DNA of 64,000 nt from Eubacterium sp. MSJ-21 (lineage in GTDB: Bacteria > Bacillota > Clostridia > Lachnospirales > Lachnospiraceae). Shown here one piece after another: positions 44,166 through 52,680 of this stretch. The translations under genes and the position numbers were made by a program. Every line of letters starts with the position of its first letter. Position 1 is the stretch's first letter. Below the pieces are notes generated by a model. It did not search any database, had not been told where the DNA came from, and saw nothing but the letters and a program-made list of their open reading frames with translations. Location of the stretch: NCBI RefSeq assembly GCF_018918185.1, contig NZ_JAHLPZ010000003.1, forward strand, positions 124,001 to 188,000. Direction: 5' to 3'.

Positions 44166-44363
44166 TTCATCAAATAATTCTTCCATTTGTTTCTGTGCCA
44201 ACCGAGACGGCAGCGGAGACCAAAAAAATTATATAAAACAGTATAACACGAATAAAAGTGACATGGTGAACTAATTGAAATGCTTCTGATTTTGTAACTG
44301 ATGATTGATGTTTATACAAGTGCTGTCTACATGCTACGCATTGACTGCTGGAAAGCAGAAAAA
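44166..44363. other. Non-coding stretch with a possible short gene tail
   Basis: No complete gene. On the minus strand a short frame about 44164-44226 reads FWSPLPSRLAQKQMEELFDE then stops; it looks like the end of a lost gene of unknown type and is richer in GC than its surroundings. Otherwise nothing is recognised. Confidence 0.35.
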
Positions 44364-44402
44364 AACCAAGCTGTCACTCATTGCCCGAGTGACAGCTTGG
44401 TT
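44364..44402. terminator. Strong terminator after the ABC transporter genes
   Basis: Fifteen-base perfect arms AACCAAGCTGTCACT / AGTGACAGCTTGGTT with a nine-base loop, then a T-run on the minus strand (AAAAAA at 44359-44364 on the plus strand). Confidence 0.9.
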
Positions 44403-44407
44403 ACTTA

Positions 44408-46852
44408 CTATCCCTGATACCTTATTCTTTCAACCAGCGTTTCCTTTTTCAGATTACTGCTTAAAACGCAGGAAAGTACAATCTGCAACAGACCGACCAA
44501 AAAAATCATAATAAAAATTGGTACGATTGGAACATGATAGATATTTATTCCAAATATTCCATTATGCTTTGCATAGGCAAAGAGCGCGTAGCCAAGTGGC
44601 AGACCAACGACAAGTGCTACACATATGGTGCCAACCGTAAAAATCAGTCCCTGTAACTGCAGGCATAAATTTAATTGTTTATTTGTCATACCCACAGCCT
44701 GTAATATACCATATTCCTGCTTTTTTGTCGTAATATTCATGATCATGGTATTCGCCATATTCATAAACCCGATGAGTCCTACAATAGCCATAAACAGATA
44801 ACAGCCAAGCTTCATCATGCGGCTTGCAAATTCGGCAGATTGTAACTGCGCATGATAAGTATCCATTTTTATATGCGAAGTATTAGAAATCAATGTATTC
44901 AGACTCTGTTCCACAGATGCCACATCTTTTTTATCACAGTCCACCCACAGATAGCCATAGGCTGTTCCGCTCGGATTCATGGAACGGTATACGCCTTCCG
45001 GAATGACAAGATAAGTGTCCGCACTTACAAAGGATCCTGCAATCTTTCCCTGATAGGTATAGGTTCCACTTCCATTCTCAAAGTCAAATGCAATGGATTC
45101 ACCCGGAGCATATCCATCTTGTTCCATCCACGTCGACCAGCCAAAGAAAATATCGCCATTCTTTACTGCCTGATCATAGTCCATAGAGCCAATGTCCCCT
45201 TCTTGACGCATAAAATCAAAATCCTTTTTACTCACAATAGTAGCCGGAAATCTTGTTCCGTTCAGATTTACAGAGACAATCTCTCTCGTCATGACATCTG
45301 TTACTCCCGGAATGCTTTTGATTTCTTCAATCAGCGAATCATTCAATGGATCATCCGTAAGAATCGTATCCAGATTATTCTCCGGATATCTTTCATCATA
45401 CTCAGCAGAATAGTCAAGCTGCAGTTCAAATTGTCCATGATTAACGGAAAGACGTGCTTCATGCTCCGTGTCAATATTTCCCACATAATTAGAGATAATC
45501 ACAAATAATGTGCAGGAAAGCCCCATCGTAAGGATGGTACCAATGGTTCTTTTGGGATTACCCGTTACATTTGCCATTGCCATAGAAAACACGGTAACAT
45601 TTTTTCTGCCATTTCGTTTTCCTTTTCTTTGTGTTTCTGCATTTTCTAAATACCGTGTTGCTTCGATAGGCGAAATCCGTGAAACAATTTTCATTGGTTT
45701 ACGCAGCGCCAAAGCAACGGTAAGAAATGATACAAAAATACATAGAAGCATAACAGGCAGGGAAAACAGTGGCACCTGCTGATTTTGAACACCCATAGAA
45801 TTAGTTCCGGTTGATACAAGGTTTCCCTGTTCTACCAGCCAGTTAAAACCGTATTTTGCAATCAGAAAGCCAAGAAGCAATCCAACCGGTATTGAAAAAA
45901 TTGTCAAAAAAATGCCCTCTCTGAAGATCAGTTGTTTCATCTGCTTTTTTGTCGCTCCCAGAGCCTTGATTTTTCCATACTCCTGTATCTTGTTGGCAAT
46001 ACCGACCTGAAAAATATTATAAATGACCACAACAGAGAAAAGTACAATTGCAAGAATCAGCATTCCACATACCGCAATCGTTTCATAACTCGGCTGCAAG
46101 ACCCATTGCAGATAGAGATCATTGATCATAACGTTTTTTTCTTCGATTCCACAAGATGTTGCAATCTGCTTTATAACCGAATCAATATTATTCATAGATA
46201 CATTTGCAGAATCATTTAAAGTAAAATAAATATTATACTGTCTGTCATTCTCTGCGACGTGCTCATCATAAAACTCCTGTGACCCGAATGCAACATAAGA
46301 TGCCTCGATGGTATACTCATCCCGGTCATATAGGATTCCGCTGACAACAAATTCTTCCGGCTTATATTCTGACTGCATCCCTGCGCGGTAATCCAATGTC
46401 ACCGTATCTCCGACTTTTACATCGCCATACCCCATTGCACGGAAAAATGCTCTTCCTGCGGCAATTTCCTGCATTTTTTCCGGATATTTTCCTTCTTTTA
46501 ACGCATATTCTCTAATATAGGGAAGCATTTTTCTTGCAGTCTCATCCATGCAGACAAACCCGCCTTTTTCATTGCCTTTTATGATACCTTCGGTGCACAT
46601 AATGCCTGTAGCATCTATTTCCGCACGACGTTTTACTTCTTTTAACTGCGATCCGTCTACGGAAACAAACAAACCATAATTGCTTCCATATGAGCCTGCC
46701 GCCTGACTTTTCTGTAAATGAATCAACCCATTTCCGACAGTACTGATAATCACAAGCAGCATCGTGGTCAGACAGATGGCCAGCATGATCAGTATGCTTC
46801 TTGTCCGGTTCCTTTTGTCATTGCTATATGCAATCCTGCTTATTGTCTTCAT
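44408..46852 (-). CDS. FtsX-family ABC transporter permease
   Basis: 814 residues. An N-terminal membrane anchor (about 17-40), a large extracytoplasmic domain, a first FtsX block of three segments (about 255-390), a second anchor and extracytoplasmic domain (about 425-680), and a second FtsX block at the C-terminus (about 680-805). This is the double-FtsX layout of MacB/YtrF-like or peptide-resistance transporters. Its start overlaps the ATPase stop (ATGA). The co-located two-component system suggests control by, or response to, an antimicrobial or envelope stress; the substrate is inferred only. Confidence 0.9.
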   Translation of the reverse strand: MKTISRIAYSNDKRNRTRSILIMLAICLTTMLLVIISTVGNGLIHLQKSQAAGSYGSNYGLFVSVDGSQLKEVKRRAEIDATGIMCTEGIIKGNEKGGFVCMDETARKMLPYIREYALKEGKYPEKMQEIAAGRAFFRAMGYGDVKVGDTVTLDYRAGMQSEYKPEEFVVSGILYDRDEYTIEASYVAFGSQEFYDEHVAENDRQYNIYFTLNDSANVSMNNIDSVIKQIATSCGIEEKNVMINDLYLQWVLQPSYETIAVCGMLILAIVLFSVVVIYNIFQVGIANKIQEYGKIKALGATKKQMKQLIFREGIFLTIFSIPVGLLLGFLIAKYGFNWLVEQGNLVSTGTNSMGVQNQQVPLFSLPVMLLCIFVSFLTVALALRKPMKIVSRISPIEATRYLENAETQRKGKRNGRKNVTVFSMAMANVTGNPKRTIGTILTMGLSCTLFVIISNYVGNIDTEHEARLSVNHGQFELQLDYSAEYDERYPENNLDTILTDDPLNDSLIEEIKSIPGVTDVMTREIVSVNLNGTRFPATIVSKKDFDFMRQEGDIGSMDYDQAVKNGDIFFGWSTWMEQDGYAPGESIAFDFENGSGTYTYQGKIAGSFVSADTYLVIPEGVYRSMNPSGTAYGYLWVDCDKKDVASVEQSLNTLISNTSHIKMDTYHAQLQSAEFASRMMKLGCYLFMAIVGLIGFMNMANTMIMNITTKKQEYGILQAVGMTNKQLNLCLQLQGLIFTVGTICVALVVGLPLGYALFAYAKHNGIFGINIYHVPIVPIFIMIFLVGLLQIVLSCVLSSNLKKETLVERIRYQG

Positions 46853-47523
46853 CTGAAATCCACCACCTGTCCGTCCTCAATCACCAGAATACGGTCAGCG
46901 ACCTGTGCGATTTCGTCATCATGGGTAATCATTACAATCGTCTGACCATATTTTTTTGCTGTCATTTTAAGCAGGGCGATTACCTCATCACTGGTCTTAG
47001 AATCAAGATTTCCTGTCGGCTCATCTGCAAATATAATTTCCGGACGATTCACCAGTGCTCTTGCAATTGCTACTCTCTGCTGCTGTCCTCCGGATAACTG
47101 ATTTGGCAGATTATAAATCCTCTTTTCAATTCCCAAAGTTGCAATGATATCATTTACATACGCTTCATCCACTTTTCTTCCATCCAGCCCCAGTGGCAGT
47201 ACAATATTTTCCCATACATTAACAGATGAAACCAGATTAAATGCCTGAAAAACAAATCCGATTTTTCTTCTGCGGAAAACAGCAAGGGCATCTTCCTTCA
47301 TCCTGTATAAATCTTTCCCTGCTAAAGTAACACTGCCTTTTGTCGGGGTATCAAGCCCTCCAAGCATATGAAGTAATGTACTTTTACCGGAACCTGACTT
47401 TCCAACAATTGCGACAAATTCTCCCTGCTCAATCTGAATGTCCACCTGATTGACCGCTTTGACCTGATTCTCACCTGCGCCATAAAATTTACAAAGCTGC
47501 TTGGTTTCTAATATCACACTCAT
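46849..47523 (-). CDS. ABC transporter ATPase, MacB/LolD/BceA type
   Basis: 224 residues from ATG 47523 (MSVILETKQLCKFYG), seven bases after AAAGGAGG; the frame to TTG 47541 only adds the ribosome binding site. Walker A GKSGSGKST, signature LSGGQQQRVAIARAL and Walker B IIFADEPTGNLDS are intact. It powers the FtsX permease with which it overlaps by four bases. Upstream, CTACA-N7-TGTAG near 47610 could be an operator for the adjacent regulator; this is weak. Confidence 0.95.
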   Translation of the reverse strand: MSVILETKQLCKFYGAGENQVKAVNQVDIQIEQGEFVAIVGKSGSGKSTLLHMLGGLDTPTKGSVTLAGKDLYRMKEDALAVFRRRKIGFVFQAFNLVSSVNVWENIVLPLGLDGRKVDEAYVNDIIATLGIEKRIYNLPNQLSGGQQQRVAIARALVNRPEIIFADEPTGNLDSKTSDEVIALLKMTAKKYGQTIVMITHDDEIAQVADRILVIEDGQVVDFR

Positions 47524-47643
47524 GTGTTGCCTCCTTTTCAATTCTGTAAAGCGTACCTTTTCAGCACACTTTCTTTGCCTGTTTATATATCATTTTTCAA
47601 CCTACATGCTGATTGTAGCAATATAATCTTTCATTTCACTTTC

Positions 47644-47690
47644 AAAAAGTGGGCAGAAGTCTTACAGAATTGTAAGATTTCTGCCCACTT
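47644..47690 (-). terminator. Terminator after the sensor kinase gene
   Basis: Twenty-base arms with one mismatch (AAGTGGGCAGAA.. / ..TTCTGCCCACTT) and a four-base loop, then TTTTT on the minus strand. It separates the two-component system from the ABC genes. Confidence 0.85.
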
Positions 47691-47695
47691 AAAAT

Positions 47696-48940
47696 TTAAC
47701 CAACATATGGTAATTGGATCACAAACGTACTTCCTTTTTTCTTTTTGCCGGAGGTTACCATGATCGTACCTCCGTGTTTTTCGATAATTTCTCTCGATAG
47801 AAAAAGTCCGATTCCTGTGCCATTCTTTTCCCTGACCTCCCTGGAACTTCCTCTGTAAAATCGTTGAAAAATTTTGTGATACTCATTCTGCGGAATACCA
47901 ATTCCCTGATCCTCAATTTCCATTCTTACAAGATCGTTTCTTTTTTGTAACCGGATAAATATTTTTGAACCACCCGGACTGTACTTGACCGCATTATCCA
48001 GAACGTTGATAAAAGCTTCACCAAGCCATCTTTTATCCTGCATAACCATGCATGTTTCCAGCTCTTTTGCATAGTCAAAAACGAATTCAATTTTTTTCTC
48101 ATCCGCTTTGGGATAAGTACGGTTCACAGCAGATATGACAGTATCCATAAGCGGAAGTTTTTTCTTATTCATCTGAATCAGTCCAGTTTCCATCTTGGAT
48201 ATTTCAAGAAGCGACTGCAATAATGTCTCCACTCCATCCAGAGCACTCCGACAACGGATACGAAACTCCTCCTGTTCTGTGGCACTTAAGTCATTCTGCA
48301 TCAACACACTAAAACATGTATCCAATGCTGCAACCGGTGTCTTTAACTGGTGAGAGATATCAGAAACCATTTCTTTCGTGCTCTCTTTTTCTGCCCGTGC
48401 TTCTTCCTTTAGCAACTGAATATGATGTCCGATTGCTTCAAGCTGGTCATTCAATTTTTCCAGTTCTGCATGATTTTCCGTTTTCAGTAAATCATCAAAT
48501 TTATTTTCACGGAATCTGATCATAATTTCTTCCAACTGGTCTAAAATTTTCTGATGACACGAATCTTCTTTTTTCTTCCAATAAAGTAAAAAAGTCAAAA
48601 AAAGCATGCATATCACAGTGCTTACAGCACCGGTCACCATAACCTGATGCCGGAATTGCGAATAACATGCATTTCCTTTATTCCCCCAGTATCCATATTG
48701 CTCCAATAATCGCCTTCCCTGTTCGTTAGTTTCAATATCCTTATCCTTAAGCAATTCCGAAACAGCATCCAGCCCGGAACATTCTTCCTTTGCAGCAATC
48801 TCTGTCATAAGATTCATTTTATATTTATAGTCTTCATAAAACACATACGTAGTAAAGCAATTTAATATTGCAAACAATGCTATGACAGGCAATACCAAGG
48901 AAAGCACTACTGTGATCTTCTTGCGATATCTCTTTGTCAC
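47696..48940 (-). CDS. Sensor histidine kinase
   Basis: 414 residues from GTG 48940, seven bases after AGGAGG and overlapping the regulator stop (GTGA). Two membrane segments (about 10-30 and 100-120) enclose a short extracytoplasmic sensor of some 70 residues. HisKA with H in DISHQLKTPVAALD, then HATPase with N box FINVLDNAVKYSP, G1 DQGIGIPQN and G2 GTGIGLFLSREI. All motifs are intact. It likely senses a signal related to the adjacent FtsX transporter; unlike BceS it has an extracytoplasmic loop. Confidence 0.93.
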   Translation of the reverse strand: MTKRYRKKITVVLSLVLPVIALFAILNCFTTYVFYEDYKYKMNLMTEIAAKEECSGLDAVSELLKDKDIETNEQGRRLLEQYGYWGNKGNACYSQFRHQVMVTGAVSTVICMLFLTFLLYWKKKEDSCHQKILDQLEEIMIRFRENKFDDLLKTENHAELEKLNDQLEAIGHHIQLLKEEARAEKESTKEMVSDISHQLKTPVAALDTCFSVLMQNDLSATEQEEFRIRCRSALDGVETLLQSLLEISKMETGLIQMNKKKLPLMDTVISAVNRTYPKADEKKIEFVFDYAKELETCMVMQDKRWLGEAFINVLDNAVKYSPGGSKIFIRLQKRNDLVRMEIEDQGIGIPQNEYHKIFQRFYRGSSREVREKNGTGIGLFLSREIIEKHGGTIMVTSGKKKKGSTFVIQLPYVG

Positions 48941-49626
48941 CGCCGTACCTCCTGATTCCATATATACCCAAGACCTCTGATATTCTTTATATAGACCGGT
49001 GCAGCCGGATTGTCTTCAATTTTCTCACGGAGTCTTCTGATATTGACAGCGATTGTATTTTCATCCACAAAATCCCCTTCCAGATCAAACACATTTTCCA
49101 ATATTTGTGTTTTTGAAAGAATCTTTTTCGGATTCTGAAGAAAAAAAGTCAGCATTTTCAACTCCGTTTTTGTCAGACTGATTTCACGACTCTTTATCAG
49201 GACTTTCATTTCTCCTACGATAAATACAATATCTCCCGAAAACATCTTTCCAGCTTCCGTTTTCTCCTGTCTGCGACGAAAATGTGCTTCTATTTTCAAA
49301 AGTAGAACCGAAAGACTAAACGGCTTTGTAATATAATCATCTGCCCCTGCTTCATATCCCATAACCTGATCCATCTCCTGATCTAGTGCTGTAAGGCAAA
49401 TAATGTATGTATTATAATTGCATCTCATCCACCTTACAAATTCCAGTCCATTCCCATCCGGAAGATTCACATCACAAATGGTAACATCCACATGATTATC
49501 ACTTGCAATTCTTTTCGCGTTTTTCACTGATTCTGCTGAAAATACCTCATATCCGGATTTTTTCAGTGAAAATGTAATTCCACGATTTAAATTTTCATCA
49601 TCTTCAACCACGAGTATACCTGGCAT
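48937..49626 (-). CDS. OmpR/PhoB-family response regulator
   Basis: 229 residues. Receiver with Asp52 in ICDVNLPDGNG, switch Thr in ICLTALD and Lys in ITKPFSL, then a winged-helix DNA-binding domain (about 130-225) with VNIRRLREKIEDNPAAPVYI. It forms a pair with the kinase through the GTGA overlap and probably controls the ABC genes downstream. Confidence 0.95.
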   Translation of the reverse strand: MPGILVVEDDENLNRGITFSLKKSGYEVFSAESVKNAKRIASDNHVDVTICDVNLPDGNGLEFVRWMRCNYNTYIICLTALDQEMDQVMGYEAGADDYITKPFSLSVLLLKIEAHFRRRQEKTEAGKMFSGDIVFIVGEMKVLIKSREISLTKTELKMLTFFLQNPKKILSKTQILENVFDLEGDFVDENTIAVNIRRLREKIEDNPAAPVYIKNIRGLGYIWNQEVRR

Positions 49627-49657
49627 AGCATATGCACCTCTCTTTATTAACTATATA

Positions 49658-49678
49658 TTTCCATCGGTAAGCTTCGTC
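49658..49678. repeat. 21-base direct repeat, copy 1 (copy 2 at 50626-50646)
   Basis: TTTCCATCGGTAAGCTTCGT plus one base, matching 20 of 21 with a segment inside the membrane protein gene at 50626-50646. It ends exactly at the stop of the GNAT gene, so it probably marks a duplication or recombination junction. Confidence 0.7.
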
Positions 49679-50103
49679 TATTTGTGTTTCCATGTCATTA
49701 CATAATCTTTTTCTCCGGTAGCCTTATCTAAGCCACTATGCTGAATCTCAAATCCTTCTCTCTTATAAAAGGATATTGCCCGTGCGTTCTTTTGGTATAC
49801 GTTCAAGAGCAACTTATTCCTTTTATCCTTTGCATAATTCAGCAGATTTTTACCTATACCCTGCGATTGCATTTCACCAGAAACAAAAATGCCCTCAACA
49901 TATTCATCATTTAACCCTATAAAGCCTTGTATTTCTGTATCATACTCAAACACATAAATCTCTGCTTGTGACAGTGCTTCTTTTACTGATTTGAAATTGC
50001 CTTTCCAGTATTCGGCTGGGATAAAATTATGTGCCTTTATATTTGTATCCAACCATATATCCGCTACTTTATTTATATCATCCCTTTGAAATTCTCTAAT
50101 CAT
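49678..50103 (-). CDS. GNAT-family N-acetyltransferase (intact copy)
   Basis: 141 residues from ATG 50103 (MIREFQRDDINKVADIW); the frame to 50154 overlaps the upstream gene and is less likely. The acetyl-CoA motif A is GEMQSQGIGKNLLNYAKD and the end NVYQKNARAISFYKREGF is typical. The acceptor substrate is unknown. A decayed copy lies at 44023-44165. Confidence 0.88.
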   Translation of the reverse strand: MIREFQRDDINKVADIWLDTNIKAHNFIPAEYWKGNFKSVKEALSQAEIYVFEYDTEIQGFIGLNDEYVEGIFVSGEMQSQGIGKNLLNYAKDKRNKLLLNVYQKNARAISFYKREGFEIQHSGLDKATGEKDYVMTWKHK

Positions 50104-50150
50104 AACGGTAACTCTCCATAAACTTAAATTTCCTTTGCATGTTTTCCGTT

Positions 50151-51086
50151 TCAAAGCTCTTCGTCTTCATCGATTTCTTCATCCGGCTGAATCTCACAAA
50201 CAAATTTGATATTCCTTTTGCCAAATACATCTGTCAGATAAGTAATCTCTTCTTCATTCATTGTAAAAAATGACCATTCATTCTCGCTGACAGTTATTTT
50301 CTCCTGTTCTGTTGTCGTCACCTCCAAAGTGATAACACTCAAACTCCCCTTCCCTGTTTCAAACAATCTTGTCATTTGTACCTTTGCCAGATCCAGTGCA
50401 GTCAGCTTTCCACCATATACAGATACAAGAAAGTTCTTTGTCAAATATATTCTAAAATCATTAAACCAGAGAGCTTCCGGCTGATTACATTCTTCGTCAA
50501 TCTGCTCTGCCAATGGATGTCTGTATTTTTTAATCGCACGCACCTGTGTTAATACCATCGAAATTCCAATCAATATTAAGATGCCTCCGATATCCAGATT
50601 CGCAAAATATCCTTCCTTGAGTATTTTTCCATAGGTAAGCTTCGTCATACATATATAAATAAATTTGTAATTGATATACTCACTTATTATTTTTTTAACG
50701 TTCTCGTCAGTCACAACTTTCGTCATGCCTTCCACTCTTGCCGTACCATTCTCTTCCACTCTCTGCTTCAAATCTACGAACTGTTCCGGTTGCATCCCTA
50801 CAATATAGCTTTCCTCTGCCGTTGTTATAAGGTAATATCCTTCATATTTATTTTCTGCCAGCCTCTCCGGTACCCGGATAATATCAATATATGCTGTCTG
50901 ATTTGCAGGATTAGATTCTTCCTGTAATACCTGTTCAAATGGTCGGGCATGATCCATCTTTCTCTTTGTCTGAATCAATCCAAATCCCACCAAAAATATT
51001 CCTATCATTAAGAGGATCATTCCGATTGTTCGCCATATTTGATTGAATTTGTATTCTTCTTTTATATGCTTATTCGTATATTTCAT
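50151..51086 (-). CDS. Unrecognised membrane protein
   Basis: 311 residues. Membrane segments at about 18-38 and 160-180, an extracytoplasmic region between them (YEGYYLITTAEESYIVGMQ), and a cytoplasmic C-terminal region (about 200-300) that could fold as a PH-like domain (SLSVITLEVTTTEQEKITV). An acidic tail follows. AGGAGG nine bases upstream sets the start. I do not recognise the family. A 21-base part of its sequence is repeated beside the GNAT stop. Confidence 0.65.
   Translation of the reverse strand: MKYTNKHIKEEYKFNQIWRTIGMILLMIGIFLVGFGLIQTKRKMDHARPFEQVLQEESNPANQTAYIDIIRVPERLAENKYEGYYLITTAEESYIVGMQPEQFVDLKQRVEENGTARVEGMTKVVTDENVKKIISEYINYKFIYICMTKLTYGKILKEGYFANLDIGGILILIGISMVLTQVRAIKKYRHPLAEQIDEECNQPEALWFNDFRIYLTKNFLVSVYGGKLTALDLAKVQMTRLFETGKGSLSVITLEVTTTEQEKITVSENEWSFFTMNEEEITYLTDVFGKRNIKFVCEIQPDEEIDEDEEL
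50626..50646. repeat. 21-base direct repeat, copy 2
   Basis: Lies inside the membrane protein gene and matches 49658-49678 at 20 of 21 positions in the same orientation, about 970 bases away. Confidence 0.7.
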
Positions 51087-51138
51087 GTCATGTATCCTCC
51101 TACACTTGATTTTTCAGTCCGAGCAAAACGGAATTCAG

Positions 51139-51354
51139 ATATTATCATAAAATCTCTGCAGCACGATTGCCAACTCTTCCGGAACTTCTACGTTTGCTTC
51201 ATGACCTTTTTCATAAGTTCATGGAAGTAAGAATTGTTCAAATGATCTCTGATAAACTCAAACTGACACTACTTTCCGGTACTTTCGTTTCTCTTATTAC
51301 GCTATTCCAACTGTCTAGTTTTTGTCCTAGTCCATGCAAATATAAATACTTCAT
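51139..51354 (-). pseudogene. Remnant of the alpha/beta hydrolase gene with an internal deletion
   Basis: Both ends of the intact hydrolase gene at 43369-43995 are present: the C-terminal coding end at 51139-51242 and the N-terminal coding end from about 51243 to the start at 51354. About 400 bases of the middle, including the Ser and Asp parts of the active site, are missing, and there are small indels. It cannot encode a working enzyme. Confidence 0.9.
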
Positions 51355-51537
51355 ATATTGTCGCTCCTTCAAACTTCGATTGTTAAACTTAATTCATTTA
51401 TTATACCTTATATCGGCAGCTTTGCATATCCATATCTTATGTCATATTTCTGCGATACAAAAGAACTAATTTATGAAAACGTGCGACGGTGTCGTACGTT
51501 TTCATAAATCTAGCATATTAAATACAGCTATCATTCT
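51355..51537. other. Intergenic stretch between the hydrolase remnant and dprA
   Basis: No gene seen. It holds the long hairpin described separately and AT-rich sequence. Confidence 0.5.
51470..51508. other. Long hairpin downstream of dprA
   Basis: Eighteen-base arms with one G-U/A-C position (TTTATGAAAACGTGCGAC / GTCGTACGTTTTCATAAA) and a three-base loop. There is no proper T-run on either side, so it is not a standard terminator, though it may stop dprA transcription. A mobile-element trace is another possibility. Confidence 0.6.
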
Positions 51538-52680
51538 TCACAAACTCCATATATAATACCCTCGCACCGGCTGCTTGATCACGTTTCGCCGTTCCAGCTC
51601 ATACAGCACACTGATTGTCGTCGATACACCAAGTCTTGCTTGAGCGATTACATCATCCACATGCACGGGATCTAAGCCTAGAAGGTCATATACGGTCCGT
51701 TCTGAGGCTGTCAGGTTATCCCGTGTTTCACTTTGTTTTTCAGCGCTACCGGATGCAGTCTCTCCAACAGCATCCATATTCAGACGTTCCTCTCCCCACA
51801 GATCAAGCAGGATATCCTTCGGTCTTGTCACGCACATCGCACCCATCTGAATCAGGTGGTTTGTACCCTCACTGAATGCATCTAATACTCTGCCCGGCAG
51901 AGCGTACACCTGTTTTCCCTGATCAAGTGCCAGATCTGCTGTAATCAGAGAACCGCTTTTCTTCTTGGCACAGGATACTAATACACCATCCGACAGTCCG
52001 CTAATGATCCGGTTTCTGAGCGGGAACTGAAACGCAAGCGGCGGTACATCCAGACAATATTCGGACAGAATCAATCCCCGTTCTTCAATCTGCGCGAATA
52101 ATTCGATATTCTCGCGCGGATATGTGACATTGATCCCGCAGCCAAGCACTGCGATTGTATAGCCACCTGCTTCCAGACAGCCGCGATGTGCCTGACCATC
52201 GATACCCCTGGCCAGTCCACTCACAATCTGGATCCCTGCCTTCGCAAGCTCCCTCGCAAAGATACGTGTCGTTTCTTTACAGTATGTATCTGCATTGCGT
52301 GCACCCACAATCGCAACCGACTGATTATAATAATTGATGCTCTCCCGAATTTTGCCACGCGCAAATAAAATCTCCGGTTTATCGTAGATATTTGTAAGCT
52401 TCTCCGGGTATAACGGATGCCCCGGATATAAGATCCGGATGTTTCGTTCCTTTAATCGTCCGTATACTTCATCCAGATAATTTGTATTTTTGCGAAGTAA
52501 AAGCGTCTGATATTCCGCCGGTTCAAATTGCTTCGCCAGCTCCTTCTCAAGCTCCGGTACCGATTGCTCCATAGCCTGCTCGGCCGTACCGTACCGTAGA
52601 ATCAGATAATATTTTACTTTTGATGATATCTCATGATTTCCATATAGCCAAAGCCTTGCCATCTCACTTCTAGTTTCCAT
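51538..52680 (-). CDS. dprA: DNA-processing protein DprA
   Basis: 380 residues from ATG 52680 (METRSEMARLWLYGN), six bases after AAGGAGG; the frame to 52788 is not used. The Rossmann core has SVAIVGARNADTY and SGLARGIDGQAHRG, and the C-terminal winged-helix module (LTASERTVYDLLGLDPVHVD) is present. DprA loads RecA onto incoming single strands during transformation. It overlaps the end of yifB by 11 bases. Confidence 0.95.
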   Translation of the reverse strand: METRSEMARLWLYGNHEISSKVKYYLILRYGTAEQAMEQSVPELEKELAKQFEPAEYQTLLLRKNTNYLDEVYGRLKERNIRILYPGHPLYPEKLTNIYDKPEILFARGKIRESINYYNQSVAIVGARNADTYCKETTRIFARELAKAGIQIVSGLARGIDGQAHRGCLEAGGYTIAVLGCGINVTYPRENIELFAQIEERGLILSEYCLDVPPLAFQFPLRNRIISGLSDGVLVSCAKKKSGSLITADLALDQGKQVYALPGRVLDAFSEGTNHLIQMGAMCVTRPKDILLDLWGEERLNMDAVGETASGSAEKQSETRDNLTASERTVYDLLGLDPVHVDDVIAQARLGVSTTISVLYELERRNVIKQPVRGYYIWSL

